64,000 bases of DNA from Paramecium sonneborni (taxonomy: Eukaryota; Ciliophora; Oligohymenophorea; Peniculida; Parameciidae): contig CAJJDN010000004.1 in assembly GCA_905182985.1 (NCBI GenBank), positions 559,361 to 623,360 of the forward strand, given 5' to 3'. The notes beneath the pieces were generated by a model. That model made no database searches, was not told the origin of the DNA, and worked only from the letters and a program-made list of their open reading frames with translations. The position numbers and the translations under genes are program-made. Below, piece after piece: positions 25,174 through 37,419 of the stretch (within the stretch, counting starts at the first letter, position 1; the number at the start of each line of letters is the position of its first letter).

Positions 25174-25633
25174 AATAATTTAATATAATTAATTAATAGA
25201 AATTATGTTAATTGAGATTTAATTATTAACAATTAATTAATATTTTCGAAAAAAAATTGAATTTCCAGAAAAAAATTTTCATAAAAATTGAATCTTCATT
25301 CTCAATATTCATAATTTCACAAACTTTGTATAATTACAGATAATTATTAGCAGTTTATAGGTTATAATCATTGATGTGATTAAATAAAAGAAATTAATGA
25401 TTTTATCTATTAGTAAAAAATAATCTTATAATTACTTGAAGGTTCTTCTTTCCTTTATTCAAGTGAAAGATGATAACTAAAATAATTTTATCCTTAATTT
25501 AAAATAGAACTAAAACGATAATAAACAAACTAAATTAATCGAAATCAGAATTTCAATTATTTGACTTTTTGTTATAATATGTGTATAAATAAATGAATAT
25601 AAAGAATTCATTTCGCTTTCGATAATTTTTGAT
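25174..25633. other. Intergenic, nothing recognised
   Basis: About 460 bp of AT-rich sequence between two minus-strand genes. It should hold the upstream region of the TMBIM gene and the 3' end of the 25634 gene. No motif stands out. Confidence 0.5.
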
Positions 25634-26260
25634 TCAGCATTTATATAAATTGAGTCTTATATTATTTCGGTATTAAACATGATGGCTAGTTGATCTGATG
25701 TTTGAGTTATAAACATATTCAATAGCTTCTTTTTTAAGAAATCTGTTGGCTATAATTCTAAACAACTTTTATTGGGTATCATCGTTAAAGTATTTCTTAA
25801 TATGATTAATGTTTTTTATATTATTTTTTAATTATGTTAAGATTTTCAAAAATTCTATTCCTTATTTTTCACCTAAATATTTTAATATCTCAATTCTCTA
25901 TCTAATTATGTATTAGACTATAGCTTTTGCATAATTTTTTTATATGTTCGTAGATTTTTGAGACAAATTTAATGCTGATAAACTTTTTTTTGATTTCAGT
26001 TTATTTGTCATAATTATTGAACTATTACTTTCCTCTTATTATTTCTCTTATTTTTAAGCTTCAGAACTTTCAGTAGGTAATTTTGATACCTCCATAACAT
26101 TATTCTTTTCTTATAAGCAAGGTATCTATTGTAAATATTGACTATTGAAGTGAAATTCTTGTTATCCTATATATCCTTAGACTATTGGCATATAATAAAT
26201 AGGATAAATAATTGGTTATTGGCTTTGGATGTAAGCAGTTGGGAAGGATTGATTCCACAT
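25634..26260 (-). CDS. Hypothetical protein with conserved-looking helical core
   Basis: An intron-less frame of 209 codons. The N-terminal ~60 residues are rich in Gln, Pro, Tyr and Ile (QQPIIYPIYYMPIVQGY), then a Ser/Glu/Lys-rich linker. Residues ~105-200 form a helical basic domain (NYAKAIVQYIIRQRIEILKY, FLKILTQLKNNIKNINHIKK, LFRIIANRFLKKEAIEYVYN). This layout, a disordered N-terminus plus a compact basic C-terminal helical domain, resembles ciliate-specific multigene families. No function can be given. Confidence 0.72.
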
Positions 26261-27624
26261 AAGTTTTTAATTATTATTTAATCGATTTCATTTATACTAT
26301 TTAAAGAAGAATTTCGGTTTATTTCCTTAAAAAAAATTATTTGATTTTTATAAAAATTTAGTATTTTATTAAAGTGATAACAACTGAAAAGCCTACTCTA
26401 GTTTAAACTTATGAGAAAGACCCTTTTTAACCTATATATGGATCTCTCATCTAATATGAGAGGTAAAATGATATCTCAAATTAATTTTCCTAAAATTTGA
26501 TTTTTTATACAATGCATTATCAGTTATATTACTAAGTAAAATTTGTAAATTTTTTTTTTAAATATTCAAATGTTATATTCTCTGTAATTTAATCTTAAAA
26601 GGCCATATGACTTAACAAACATATTCTTATTTACTATTTTTGAATTGTTTCATTTTTTGTAAGTAACATTCCCTTTTTTTCATATATCAAATTAATTTAT
26701 TCTAATAATTTTCTCAAAATCAGTGTTCAAATAAATTATATAAGAACCTAATTTGAATAATTAAACAATCCAAATTTTGTTTCTAATTCTAAAAATTAAC
26801 AAATGCAAGGTTTCGTTCATTGTTAAAAAAAAAACGAATCAAGCATATAAACTTCGAAATCTATTTCAAATAGTTTTCTGAGCGTCTCAAGTTGTCAATC
26901 AGGCATCTATATAAAAAGTATAATTGTTATCTTTTTTTTGGAACAGAAATCTAAATTTTCATTTTCTATATAAAAGTAATGAAATTTAGATAAATAATTA
27001 GTTGATACATTATCATAATTCTGATTAATCATATATCATATCATTCCAAATCAGATAATCAATTGTGTAATTCATATTCATAATTATTAATTTAATATAT
27101 AAAATAAATTATTATCAATCGAATTCTTTTTGTACTAAAAAAATTTTTCTTTAAAAAAATATTTAAATTCAACAACTTATTTATTCATAAAGCACCTTAT
27201 AAAAAATTATCATAAATTCATTTCTTCAATCTAAAATACTTATTCTCTTTTTTCTTCAAATTGACCTTATATACTCATTTTAGATTTTTAAAGGAATTGG
27301 TCTAATATATAAAAAAACAAAGAATTTATTTTATTTTCAGTTTAAATATTTAATCTTTTTAATTATCTTTAGATTCTTTTTCTAATTATGCTAATTAATT
27401 TTTATTTGATTAAAGAGTGTAATTTCTTGTATAACTAAGGAGTATTATAGATAAAAGAAATAGATACATAATTTTAAGAATAATAAAGTAAAGGATGAGA
27501 TCATTGAAGTCAATCGATAATAAGATTTAAAAGAATCTTTAGATATGATAAAATGATAAAAAATTGAACAAACGAACATTATTTTAAAGCAAAATTATAT
27601 ATATAAAATTCAATTTTTGTTGAT
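26261..27624. other. Intergenic/AT-rich, nothing recognised
   Basis: About 1.36 kb with no open frame that looks coding on either strand. A short imperfect palindrome (ATCTCTCAT...ATGAGAG) lies near 26442-26463, but it has no clear function. Confidence 0.5.
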
Positions 27625-28617
27625 TCAAAAAAATTACCACCATGATCTCTCTGCTTAGGGTCTATTTCGACTAGAAGATAAAAGACCACAGCATAATCCA
27701 TTATTATTTCCTGAAGGTTTCAAACCTTCTTATTTTATTACTTATTGTTAAATAATTTATGGTCTATGCGAAAATATTTTGTATTAAGTAGGTTTGACAT
27801 CTTTAAGCATTTTTTAAACTTCTTCTTTTGCACAATGATGTTTTGATAATTATAAAGCTGTTTTTCCTTTAGTACTCAATTTATCTTTTGATGCTCCTCT
27901 TGAAAGTAAGAATCGAATAACATCTAAATTTACTCTCAAATCTCTTGGATTTAATTTATCTTTAACTGCACAAAATAACATTAATAATGTATATCCTTTT
28001 TCAGCATTTACTACTGCATCAATATTTGCTCCATTATCTATTAATAATTCGGCCAGTTTAAAACATAATTGCTTATTCTCAAAATAATTGGTTTCTTCTT
28101 CCAATCTGCTGAAACAATAAAATAAAGGCACAGATCCTTTAGAATCTGCTTAATTTACATTAGCATCTTATTAAACTAAAAGTTCAGCTATTTCATAATA
28201 TCCATTGCTACAAGCTAATTTTAAAGCAGATAATTCTTATGGTTTACTAACCATATTTACTTCTATTGCCTCATTTTATAAAAGGAGTTTAACTATTTCT
28301 AATTATCCTGTCGCAACTGCCAAAGCTAAAGGAAATATTTATTTATCTATAAAATCTTCACTAAATTCTTCTAAATAATTTAAATCTCTAAGATGAATTT
28401 TCATTGATTTTAATTAATCTATATTACCTTCATAAATGGAATGCAAAATTAGTTATTCGATATTGCAAATATTAGTGTTAGAAAAGCGATATGCTAATAT
28501 AGATTAATACATATTACTTGATTCATCTTTCTTTATTTCTATTGTTTGCATATCTGGAGTAGGATCAGCATTTACTTATGGCAATTCTCCTATAACCTAA
28601 TGAGAATTCGATCTCAT
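27625..28617 (-). CDS. Ankyrin-repeat protein
   Basis: 331 codons without introns. After ~65 residues, ankyrin-type repeats follow: FPLALAVATGQLEIVKLLLQ, ELSALKLACSNGYYEIAELL, VQQDANVNQADSKG, then LAELLIDNGANIDAVVNAEK, YTLLMLFCAVKD, VIRFLLSRGASKDKLSTKG and KTALQLSKHHCAK. At least five repeats can be counted, some with insertions. The C-terminus is a ~60-residue tail with GLCCGLLSSSRN. Ankyrin stacks bind protein partners; the partner is unknown. The gene lies alone between two gene-poor stretches. Confidence 0.88.
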
Positions 28618-29111
28618 TAATTTTATATTTTATAATTATTGTGTATGTTAAAATTAATTCCAGAACAAAAATTCAAAGTTTTAGCTTTTTAAATGGATAA
28701 TATACACAAAATAATTCCTATTTTTTATAATTTAATTTAAGATGCTCTTTTGAAGCTTTAAAACTTCTAAAAATTAAAAATATATTTAATTGCCTTCAGA
28801 AATAAATATTTAGGAGAATTATATTTTATAAAACATTATATTTTATCATAATAAGACAAATTTGATTAGTTAATTGCTGAATATTTTAATTTGTAATATT
28901 TAACGTAAGTTAATCAATTCTATAAAAAAAACAATTTCTTGTATTTTTACTTGTAAAATAGTAAATTTTTATGAAATAATAAATTTTCTGATAACTTCTG
29001 ATTTAAAAGAAATCTCTGACGTTCTAAGAAAAGTTTAGTTAAATATATAAATTATAATGTTGAATCTTTTATTTAATAATTATTTATAATAAAATTACAA
29101 TTCAAAAATAA
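28618..29111. other. Divergent intergenic region
   Basis: About 490 bp between divergently transcribed ankyrin (-) and SERBP1-like (+) genes, so it should contain both promoters. Strongly AT-rich with no recognisable element. Confidence 0.5.
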
Positions 29112-29539
29112 ATGTCTAGAGGTATGTGTTTATGTAAATTTTTAAAGTTAAGAAATCAGAGCCCTTATTAATGGATGTCGATATAGTGGAAAAGGAATCT
29201 CACTAAAGAATGAAAGAAGGTATATATTTTTCTTGATTAATCTAGAAATAAAAATAAAAGGAATTTCTAATGAACCACATCCAAAGGATAGAGAATCTGG
29301 AACAGGAAGAGGGTATGATATTAAATAAATATTATGATAGAAAAGAAATGAGAAAGAATGGAGTTGGGAAGAATAATTGGGGAACATACAAAGATGATTT
29401 GAAAGACTATGGAATTGATGAAGACGAATCAGAAGATGCTTATAATGATGAAATTAAACAAAACACTACTAACTTTAGAGCAGCTGTACCTGAAAGGGAA
29501 ATTATAATTGATGATCATAATTTCCCGAAACTTAGTTGA
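29112..29539 (+). CDS. SERBP1/HABP4-like (Stm1-type) small protein
   Basis: Three introns (29122-29147, 29220-29245, 29313-29340) leave 115 residues. The family core is visible: HPKDRESGTGRG, then KNGVGKNNWGTYKDDLKDY, matching the animal HPFDRHSGS...GGSGSHNWGTVKDE pattern. The end is acidic and closes with NFPKLS. Family members clamp the mRNA channel of idle 80S ribosomes and bind RNA. This version lacks the long RGG-rich flanks of the animal proteins, so it is close to a minimal core. The first intron ends AAAG rather than TAG and follows only ten coding bases; the start therefore rests on that intron being real. Confidence 0.8.
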
Positions 29540-30647
29540 TTTTTAATAATTAATTAATAATCAATCATCTAAAGATTTAGTTTCTTTTTCTTTATTTATG
29601 TTTTGTTATTAATCTTGTGTTTTTTAATATATAAGGTTGATTCTTTTAAAAACATTTTTCGCTTTTTATATTAATATCATTTGGTGCCACTTTTATGATT
29701 TCAATCTAAACCCAAATTTTTATTAGAAACTTAGATTAAAAATATAGATTTCATTTTAACAATATTTCTTACATAATTATAGTCATTATAAAAAATCAGT
29801 TAAAAATGGAAATCTTTGATTAACAAAATTTACAAAAGTATATTTGAGCAATGCAATTCAATAGCGAATGAGTTTATAAATTTTGAGAAATGATTTTTTT
29901 TATTAAATATGAAGAAAATAATAAAAATAATCATTTTGTAATTTTATAGATTCCTTTTTATAAGATGAAAGGATTTCATATAGAAAGTTGAGAAAAATAT
30001 TTTTGAGTTAATGTGCAACTTTAATGATAATTAAATGAATTATTATTTAATATCCACAAATAGGCTTTGGTTAGAGAGTAATAATAAATACAGAGGGCAT
30101 ATTTATAATCATCAATTTTATAACCCATTAAAAGATTTAAAAAAATAATGAACTAGATGAGATACTAAAACCTATGGAATTAGAAAATGAGTATTGGATG
30201 ATTGTTTGGAATATGAGAATGAATTTGACTTCTATTAGTGATTTAATGTATATTCATAATTATTTGGTAAAGTCAATATGTAAATTATCTCTACAATTAT
30301 CGAATGGAATTTTTTAGGTTTAACAGTCTTTGAGAATGTTTTTGACGCAATTTTTAAAATACATGTTTCTAAAATTTGTATTGAATTCTATACTTTTTAT
30401 GATCTGTTTCTCCATCCTCTGGAATATCTTCATAGGTATTTAGAAAACAAAGGGATGATACACACCAATTAATACAGTTGTCATTAAATCCTTTGGGTAA
30501 ATGCAAACATTATTGATTTTCACAAATTTTCTCTAATTTGGTAATGAATTTATCAGATAAAGATTCCCCTTTAGGAAAAGCGTGTATAAAAAGTGTAATT
30601 AATAAGATAGTTTAGAGGTGTGATTAAATCATTAAATAATTATAGAT
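29540..30647. other. Gene-poor stretch, no supported gene
   Basis: About 1.1 kb. A plus-strand frame open from about 30034 to 30455 contains text such as ELENEYWMIVWNMRMN and may be a remnant, but an open frame of this length is not surprising when TGA is the only stop. Left unannotated. Confidence 0.45.
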
Positions 30648-32138
30648 ATGGATTAATAATAAGGAATTCCTGCTGAATAAATAAACTAATTAGTAAATAA
30701 GCATTTCGATGATGCATTACCAAAATTGATAGAGATTTTAAAGATTCCTAGTCAATCAAGAATGTTTGATCCAGAATATTTAACAAATGGATTATTGTTA
30801 AGAACAGCATAAGAATTCCGAGATTATATATTAGGAGCCAATTTAAAGAGTAAAAAGAATAAATATAAAATTATTTAGATGTTAAAGTAGAGCTATTAGA
30901 AGATGAGGGATATTCTCCATTCTTATTTGTTGAAATAGATGGATCAGATGGTTAGACAGATGGAACAGTGTTATTTTATGGTCATATGGATAAGTAACCA
31001 CCATTTAATGGTTGGAAAGAAGGATTGAGTGCATATGAACCAAAAATAGTAGATGATAAATTATATGCAAGAGGAGGAGCAGATGATCATTATTCAGTAT
31101 TAGGAGCAGTGATAGCAATTAGAACAATATAAGAGTTAGGTTTAAAACATCCAAGAATTGTAATGACATTTGAAGCAGATGAAGAAAGTGGATCTGCACA
31201 TATAGATCATTATTTGGCAAAATTAAAAGAGAAAATTGGAGATGTTGATTTAGTTGTTTGTTTAGATTCAGGATGTGGTAATTATGAATAATTATGGATA
31301 ACTACAACACTGAGAGGTATGGTAGGTGCATGTGTTACTGTTAAAGTTTTAGATGAAGGAGTTCATTCAGGTGATGCATCAGGCGTTGTACCATCTTCAT
31401 TTAGAATCTAAAGACTTCTATTAGATAGAATTGATAATCCAAACACTGGAGAAGTTGTTGAAGATTTCTAAGTTAACATTCCAGGAGAAAGATATCTATA
31501 GGCTTAAAAAGCAGCTGAAGTATTAGGTAAATCTACTTTAACTAAATTCCCATTCCATGGAACTACTTAACCAACCACTTAAGATTATTTTAAAGCATAT
31601 TTAAATAGAATATGGAAGGCTTAACTATCAGTTGTTGGAGCTGAAGGATTACCTTAAGCTAAAACTGCTGGTAATGTACTTAGACCTGAAACTACTCTTA
31701 AATATTCTTTAAGATTACCACCCACCAAAGATCCTAAAGAAGCAGAGGCTGCTTTTGTTAAAATTGTAATTCTATTTATACTAATTATAGTTAACTACTA
31801 ATGTTCCATATAATGCTACTGTTAAAATCAATGGATTAGGATCTGGTTCTGGATTTAATGCTCCAATAAATTAACCATATCTTGATTCACTTATTTAAAG
31901 TGCTTCCTAATTATTCTATAAAAAAGATGCACAAACTTTAGGTGAAGGAGGATCTATTCCACTTATGAATACACTTAAAGAATAATATCCTAAAGCTTAA
32001 TTTATTGTCACTGGTGTATTAGGACCAAACTCTAATGCACATGGACCAAATGAATTCTTACATATTCCATTCACTAAAAACTTAATTAGTTGCATTACAT
32101 ACATTGTAACTGGTCTACAAATACATTTAAAGAAATGA
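30648..32138 (+). CDS. M20 metallopeptidase, cytosolic nonspecific dipeptidase type
   Basis: Introns at 30850-30878 and 31766-31790 give 478 residues, the usual length for CNDP-type enzymes. Zinc-site residues are all visible: LFYGHMDKQPP (His, Asp), ARGGADDHYS (bridging Asp), FEADEESGS (catalytic Glu pair), VVCLDSG (Asp) and NAHGPNEFLHIPF (C-terminal His). The dimerisation (lid) domain contains VHSGDASGVVPSSF. The enzyme hydrolyses dipeptides with two zinc or manganese ions in the cytosol. No signal peptide is seen. It begins after a gene-poor stretch and is followed within 170 bp by a small gene on the same strand. Confidence 0.95.
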
Positions 32139-32305
32139 ATGAAATGAAAGAAATCAATAAATGAGTTATTATTAAAAAAATCATATCATATTATATTATT
32201 TTTTTTATTTATTTAGTACATCTTACTTTTTACTTAAGGAAACATTTATTTATTTTCTTATTTACTTTCTTAATACTTTTATTTCATTTTTATTATTATA
32301 ATTTT

Positions 32306-32810
32306 ATGTCAACTTGGAGAGCATTGATTTCCCCAACTAAAAATATTTCCCTTTAAAGTTCTCATAAAGAATCTTTGGATAATCGGACAGTCTCAAAAAT
32401 CAAATCTAGGCATACTAAAAGAATTACTTAAAGCATAAATCTATCTTAATATAAACCAACTATCAAGAGAGAGTATTCAAAATCTATTGATTGTGATTAA
32501 GCATTTATTCAATCATCTTCTAAAGATTTCTTAGCTGTATTAATTATTTTTAATTTTTCAGAATTTTAATGTAATCAATGACAATAATCAATTTAGAGAA
32601 ATCAAGCAAATTTTGATCTAAAACTAGACAAATTTAAAATCATTACACTAAGACATCAATACATTTGATTATAATTAAAGGCAAATTTAAGCATTATAAA
32701 AATAAATACTTCATTAAACAAGTAAGTATCATTAATCTATAAACGCAAAAATAAATACATGCCAAAAATAAATATAAGATATATAATTATTACTTTTGAG
32801 TAAAAAATGA
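32306..32810 (+). CDS. Small Gln-rich coiled-coil protein
   Basis: One 25-nt intron (32537-32561, ending CAG) gives 159 residues. The first 70 residues are basic and Ser/Thr-rich (SRHTKRITQS), the remainder is helical and Gln-rich (FREIKQILIQNQTNLKSL, QRQIQALQKQ). No family recognised. The frame is closed by a single TGA, and Gln codons are almost all TAA/TAG, which supports real coding. Confidence 0.72.
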
Positions 32811-32847
32811 ATTAATATTATGAAATATATTTATAATAATATAACCT

Positions 32848-33264
32848 ATGGGTGCTGTCTGTTGTACCGAATAATCTGAAAGAGCAGGTGAATTAGATAT
32901 GAAAATAACTATATTAGAGGCTAATAATTAATAAATTGGAAATGGAACTGTTACTATATCAAAGGAATTATATGATAGTAAGGATAAAATATAAGTATAA
33001 ATGGAAATTTGCTATTCATGTCAAGTATTGAAAATTCGATGTGAATGTAAATCAGTATAAAAATTGTATGGAGATATGGATGAAGAAGAAATATTTATAA
33101 ATTCATCTTTATCTTTAGATAGTTCATCTTCTGAATCTCGTCCTGACGATACAAATACTAAAAAAACGATTTTAAAGCATTAATTACATTATGTTTCAAA
33201 TACACAATAATAGCAAATTTAAATAAAAAAGAAGGTTAGATTCGATTTATCTAAGAAATAATGA
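32848..33264 (+). CDS. Small probable lipid-anchored protein with C-terminal PP1-docking-like motif
   Basis: 139 codons, no intron. It begins MGAVCC, a Gly-2 followed by Cys pair that fits N-myristoylation plus palmitoylation and so membrane attachment. A middle domain has CYSCQVLKIRCEC, four Cys that could bind zinc. An acidic Ser-rich patch follows (LSLDSSSSES). The C-terminus ends KKKVRFDLSKKQ, and KVRF matches the RVxF docking consensus for protein phosphatase 1. The same KVRF occurs in the protein at 38396-39246. Both functions are inferred from motifs only. Confidence 0.75.
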
Positions 33265-33307
33265 TATTAACTAATGTTTTTTGTTTTTACTTAATATAAA
33301 TATACAT

Positions 33308-34105
33308 TCATTCTACTTTTTATTTTTCTTTATTTTCTGCACCTTCTTAAGAAGAGTTTTCATCCTCAGATGAATGTTTTTCTCCTTCCTTTTTAGGTGT
33401 AGATTTATCTTCATCCTATTATTTTACATTAACTTTCTTTTAATCCTTCTTTTATTCTTTCTTTTTCTCAGGAACACAACAAACTAAAAAATATAAAAAA
33501 TTAAATACTTATATATGAAAGTAAAACACCTACTAAAACAAAAGAAGAAAGAACAAGCCATTCCTTTAATTCAAAAATTGATAAATCAGGTAATTCTTAT
33601 GATTTATTTTTATTACGCTATCTCTTTCTTCCTGTATCTGATTAATCATTTCCATCATCCCCACCTTCAAATTCTTTTTTTTATTAATTAATCAATTCAT
33701 CGATTGATTTTATGATTTTAAGAATTTCATTTTTTTTAGAGCTCTTCTTTTTTGATCCATACTTACTTAGATCAGCTTTCTCAACTAAATGTTTATGAGC
33801 CTCCAGATTAATTTTTTAAGTTTGTAATTATTGAATAATCTACTTAATACAGTTATCTTTACCTCCATTGTCTCTTAAGTAGAGATGCTATCTAAACATG
33901 TTTCAACTAAAGATGCAACAGCAAACATTACAGCATCTTCTTATGATAATCCTTGCTATTGAATCATCTCTCCTATAACCTTTCCAGCCTACGCTTAATT
34001 TTATTGTAAATAATATCTAGAAAAGATAACACAAGCAGCGTTTGTCAATTATTTTTCATCCTGAATTTGAGCGTAAGCTAATGATAACAAAATCAATATT
34101 AACAT
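33308..34105 (-). CDS. Single-pass membrane protein with signal peptide and charged tail
   Basis: Introns at 33840-33862 and 33484-33508 give 249 residues. A signal peptide (LILILLSLAYA) is followed by a ~75-residue domain with two Cys (TNAACVIF and VETCLDSI), then a basic, Lys/Gln-rich stretch (SKKKSSKKNEILKI). A hydrophobic segment of about 20 residues (LVLSSFVLVGVLLSYIICC) is followed by a Lys/Glu/Gln-rich cytosolic tail (PEKKKEQKKDQ...). The topology is type I. The second intron lies at the end of the membrane segment, and splicing there adds the charged tail. No family recognised. Confidence 0.78.
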
Positions 34106-34682
34106 TAATTAATAATTAATATAGAAATACTAATAACTTTAAACATAAAAAATTTATATTAAAATCAGAAATCAAAATATCAGAATTAAATTTAAGGCTT
34201 TCTTTCTCTCCATAGTCAATAGTTTAACTGAAAATATATTTTAGTTTTTATTTCTAAATAAATTATTTTAGCTAATTAAATTTTGATAATAGTCTCAAAA
34301 TAATTAAACAGCATAAAAAATTAATTTTTTTAAATGCTTCTTTACACTTTTTATATAAATACTGGCTTATTTCTTAGATTCATCCAATAAATCAATAAAA
34401 ATTGTAATAATAAATTTTTTTGGAAGACTCATAAGTTCTATCTTTTTTATTTTCCATTATTGTTTTGAAGAGAATTTCATTTTAGAATTTTTAAATTTAT
34501 ATAATTTTTTATAAAAAATGAATACTTAGATGAAATTTTGTATGTTTTTCCTTTAACTTAATTAAAAGACTGATAATTGTATTGTTAAATAATCTTTTGC
34601 TGAGTTTACAAATCAAATCATAATTTTATCAAATAATTAGATAATAATTTAATAGAAATAAATTGATATAAAACCAATATAA
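34106..34682. other. Intergenic, nothing recognised
   Basis: About 580 bp of AT-rich sequence with homopolymer runs between two minus-strand genes. It should carry the promoter of the membrane-protein gene. Confidence 0.5.
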
Positions 34683-37419
34683 TCATTTTTTTTAATTTAC
34701 TCTAAACTTATTTAATATTTTATTAATTACATTCAAGTTAAAAGTATAAAGGCTAGCATTTAAATCAAATTTTGAAAAAACTAATGAACCTTTTTTTTTC
34801 CTAAAATTTTCAAAATTTCTTATTATGCTGTCTGCATTATCATGTTTTTTATAATATTGGTAGAAATAAATTTTATCAATATCGTTATGATGAAATTATA
34901 ACTCTAAATTAAATTCATCCAAAAATGATCCTTAATCATAGGGTATCTAACTAAGTGATTCATTTATTGAATTACTGGCTTAAACATCCCTTAAATTACT
35001 CAATTATCTAATGGATGTTTTTTTTTTATATTCCTGTTTTTTTCCAAATATTGTTTTTGCATTTGTTTTTCTTCTATCAACTTAGGTTCTTTTAATAAAA
35101 TCCTAAAAATTAATAATTTCATTGTCTTAATTATTATCTATATCCTTATTTTGTATTTTTGGTTGTATTGAGTATTTTTTTTTAATAGCTTATTTTCTAA
35201 TTTACAAAACATCTGGTGTGTCTATTCTTATTGATGAACCATCAATTTATTCAGCAAAATTAGCTGATTATTAATAGGATTTAACTGATTTTTATATTTC
35301 CTTATACATAATTCTTACATTTAGTTTTTCATTCAACCTTTTAAAATTTTAATCTCTGGCTTAATTTGAATTAAATAAGGATTTTTTAATTCTTTGTTCT
35401 AAATTTGGTCTATAAGTCAAAAATGGACACTCAATCGTTAAATGATTATATTTTTAGCAAATTTTGCAATTATTTAATAATATCGAGAATGAATTATTAA
35501 AAACTATAGTATCTTTAATATTATGAAATTTCTCAAAATCCTTTTAGTTATATCTTATCAAATTAATAAAATCTGCTCTTTTTATTTAATATAAAGATGA
35601 AAATCCCAGACTTAAAGCTGAACATTTAGGTTATAACCCTGTAAAAAATTAATACTCTCCTAAAGTTTCTCCTTTTTTTAGTGTTGCTATCACTTTTTTG
35701 CTATTCTCTTCTATCAAATCAATTTATCCTTCATCAATATAATATCTAATAATAATTCAAATAAATACAAATTTTAATCATCAGATTCTCCTCTATGATA
35801 CACAAAATCATTTGGTGTTAATTTAATAAACTTTAATTAATCTGTAAGATTTTTTAGAGATTATTTTGAAAATTATTGATTTAATACTTTAATATTATTA
35901 ACAATTTTTGTTTATAAATCTCTATTTAATTCTGATTTTAATCCATTAGGTAAATCATTTATTATTTAATAAACACTCTCTCTATTTTCTTAAAACTCTC
36001 TATCAATTTGATACTTAATGTAATTTCTGACTCTTGACTAAATTGTTTCATCTAACTAATATTTTCTCATATAATTATTTATCAAAATTAAAGATCTTCT
36101 AAAAATAATTAGTAATTAAATTAATATACGTTTATTTTTATTTTTGATCATGATATGATTTTAAAATAATTCCAATAGAGTTTAAAGAATAGGCATACAT
36201 AACACTTGAAATAAGCATCATAATGTTAACAAAAGTCATTTCAACCTAATTTTATGGTATTATATCTCCATATCCTACAGTTACCATAGTCATTGAAGCC
36301 CAATAAAATGAATGATTATATCTTACATAAAATCCTTCATGAATAAGATTGTATTCAATTAGCCATGTTGTACCTAAAGATGTAGTTTATACTCCAATAT
36401 AATGCCAAATACAGGCCATGTAATGAGCAAAAAAATATACTAGTATGATTAAGCTTATTATATCTTTGGAATTACTTGTAATTTCTTTTAGATATAATTA
36501 TTCAGTATAATTTTAAAAATTATTAGATATTTGAATAATCAAAATAGCGATTTAAATTAAAAATATGAATTCTCTTGCAATATTAATTTAATAAAATTTG
36601 TAATAGCATAAAACCCATAAAATTATACTGCTTAAGTTCTTATAGACATGATTAATTATATATGTTTTTATTATTGATTTTCTCTCTTCAATAATTTCTC
36701 CTTGATCAATTATTGCTCTATTTAAATTAATTGTTATATCAAAACATAAAAATATTATGATTATTATTTCAAAATTCTGAAATATTGATAAATTTTCATT
36801 AAAGGCAAATAAAATTGGGCAAAACCATAAACTAAATAAATTAATAAGCAGTGATAATTTATCCCAAATGATTATTGTTGTATCTCCTGGGAGAAATAAC
36901 AACTTATTTGGATTTTGACTATTTATTTCTGGGATTACAAGAAAAAATTACTTCTCTTTTTTTTAGAAGCATCTTCTAACAAATATGATTCAGATTACAA
37001 CAAATGTTTCATATGGTATGATAGAACATAAGATTATTATAGTAAATTATTTTTAAACTTTTAAACTAAAGCATTTTTAAGAAAGTTTCTTAATAAGGAT
37101 GATTTTTCTTATTTTTTAATTGATTAACTATCAGTCCTTTGATTATTTTTCTAAATATTTCAATTATAATTACTGATTAATTTGGTTATCTACGACTAAA
37201 ACTTTTTGAAGCTTTACTTAAAAAGCCTGCTTTTAATAAATCAAATTGTTAGCTTTTACTTTCAATAACATTGTTTTAAGATGTTTCAGATGGTTAAGAA
37301 ACATTAATTTCTGATCCTTTTTAATAAGCTTCTATTTGGGTGTAATTCAATTATAATTAAGGTCCTAAAATAGGTGATGATATATGTCCCCTTTCACTAT
37401 TAATATATTGTAAAGACAT
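34683..37419 (-). CDS. Voltage-gated-type K+ channel with CNBD-like domain and CCHC zinc knuckle (paralogue 1)
   Basis: Introns at 37151-37173, 36929-36951, 36099-36129 and 35746-35768 give 878 residues. A ~160-residue hydrophilic N-terminus precedes six hydrophobic segments (S1 at LSLLINLFSLWFCPILFAF). The selectivity filter TVGYGD (36264-36281) sits in FYWASMTMVTVGYGDIIPQN, so K+ selectivity is expected. A C-linker and a cyclic-nucleotide-binding-like fold follow, with YYIDEGQIDLI and TLGEYQFFTG. Its phosphate cassette reads PKCSA where cNMP-binding proteins have R-T/S-A, so ligand binding is doubtful. At 35427-35468 comes C-KI-C-QKYN-H-LTIE-C, a perfect CCHC knuckle, then a ~230-residue basic tail. 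Eag/CNG-type channels are numerous in Paramecium; the knuckle is unusual. Confidence 0.9.

Noticed and set aside
26440..26480. Short palindrome near ATCTCTCAT/ATGAGAG
   Set aside because: Imperfect and isolated; no sign of a mobile element or regulatory unit.
30034..30455. Plus-strand open frame of about 140 codons
   Set aside because: With only TGA as stop such lengths arise by chance in AT-rich DNA; no conserved motif or intron supports it.
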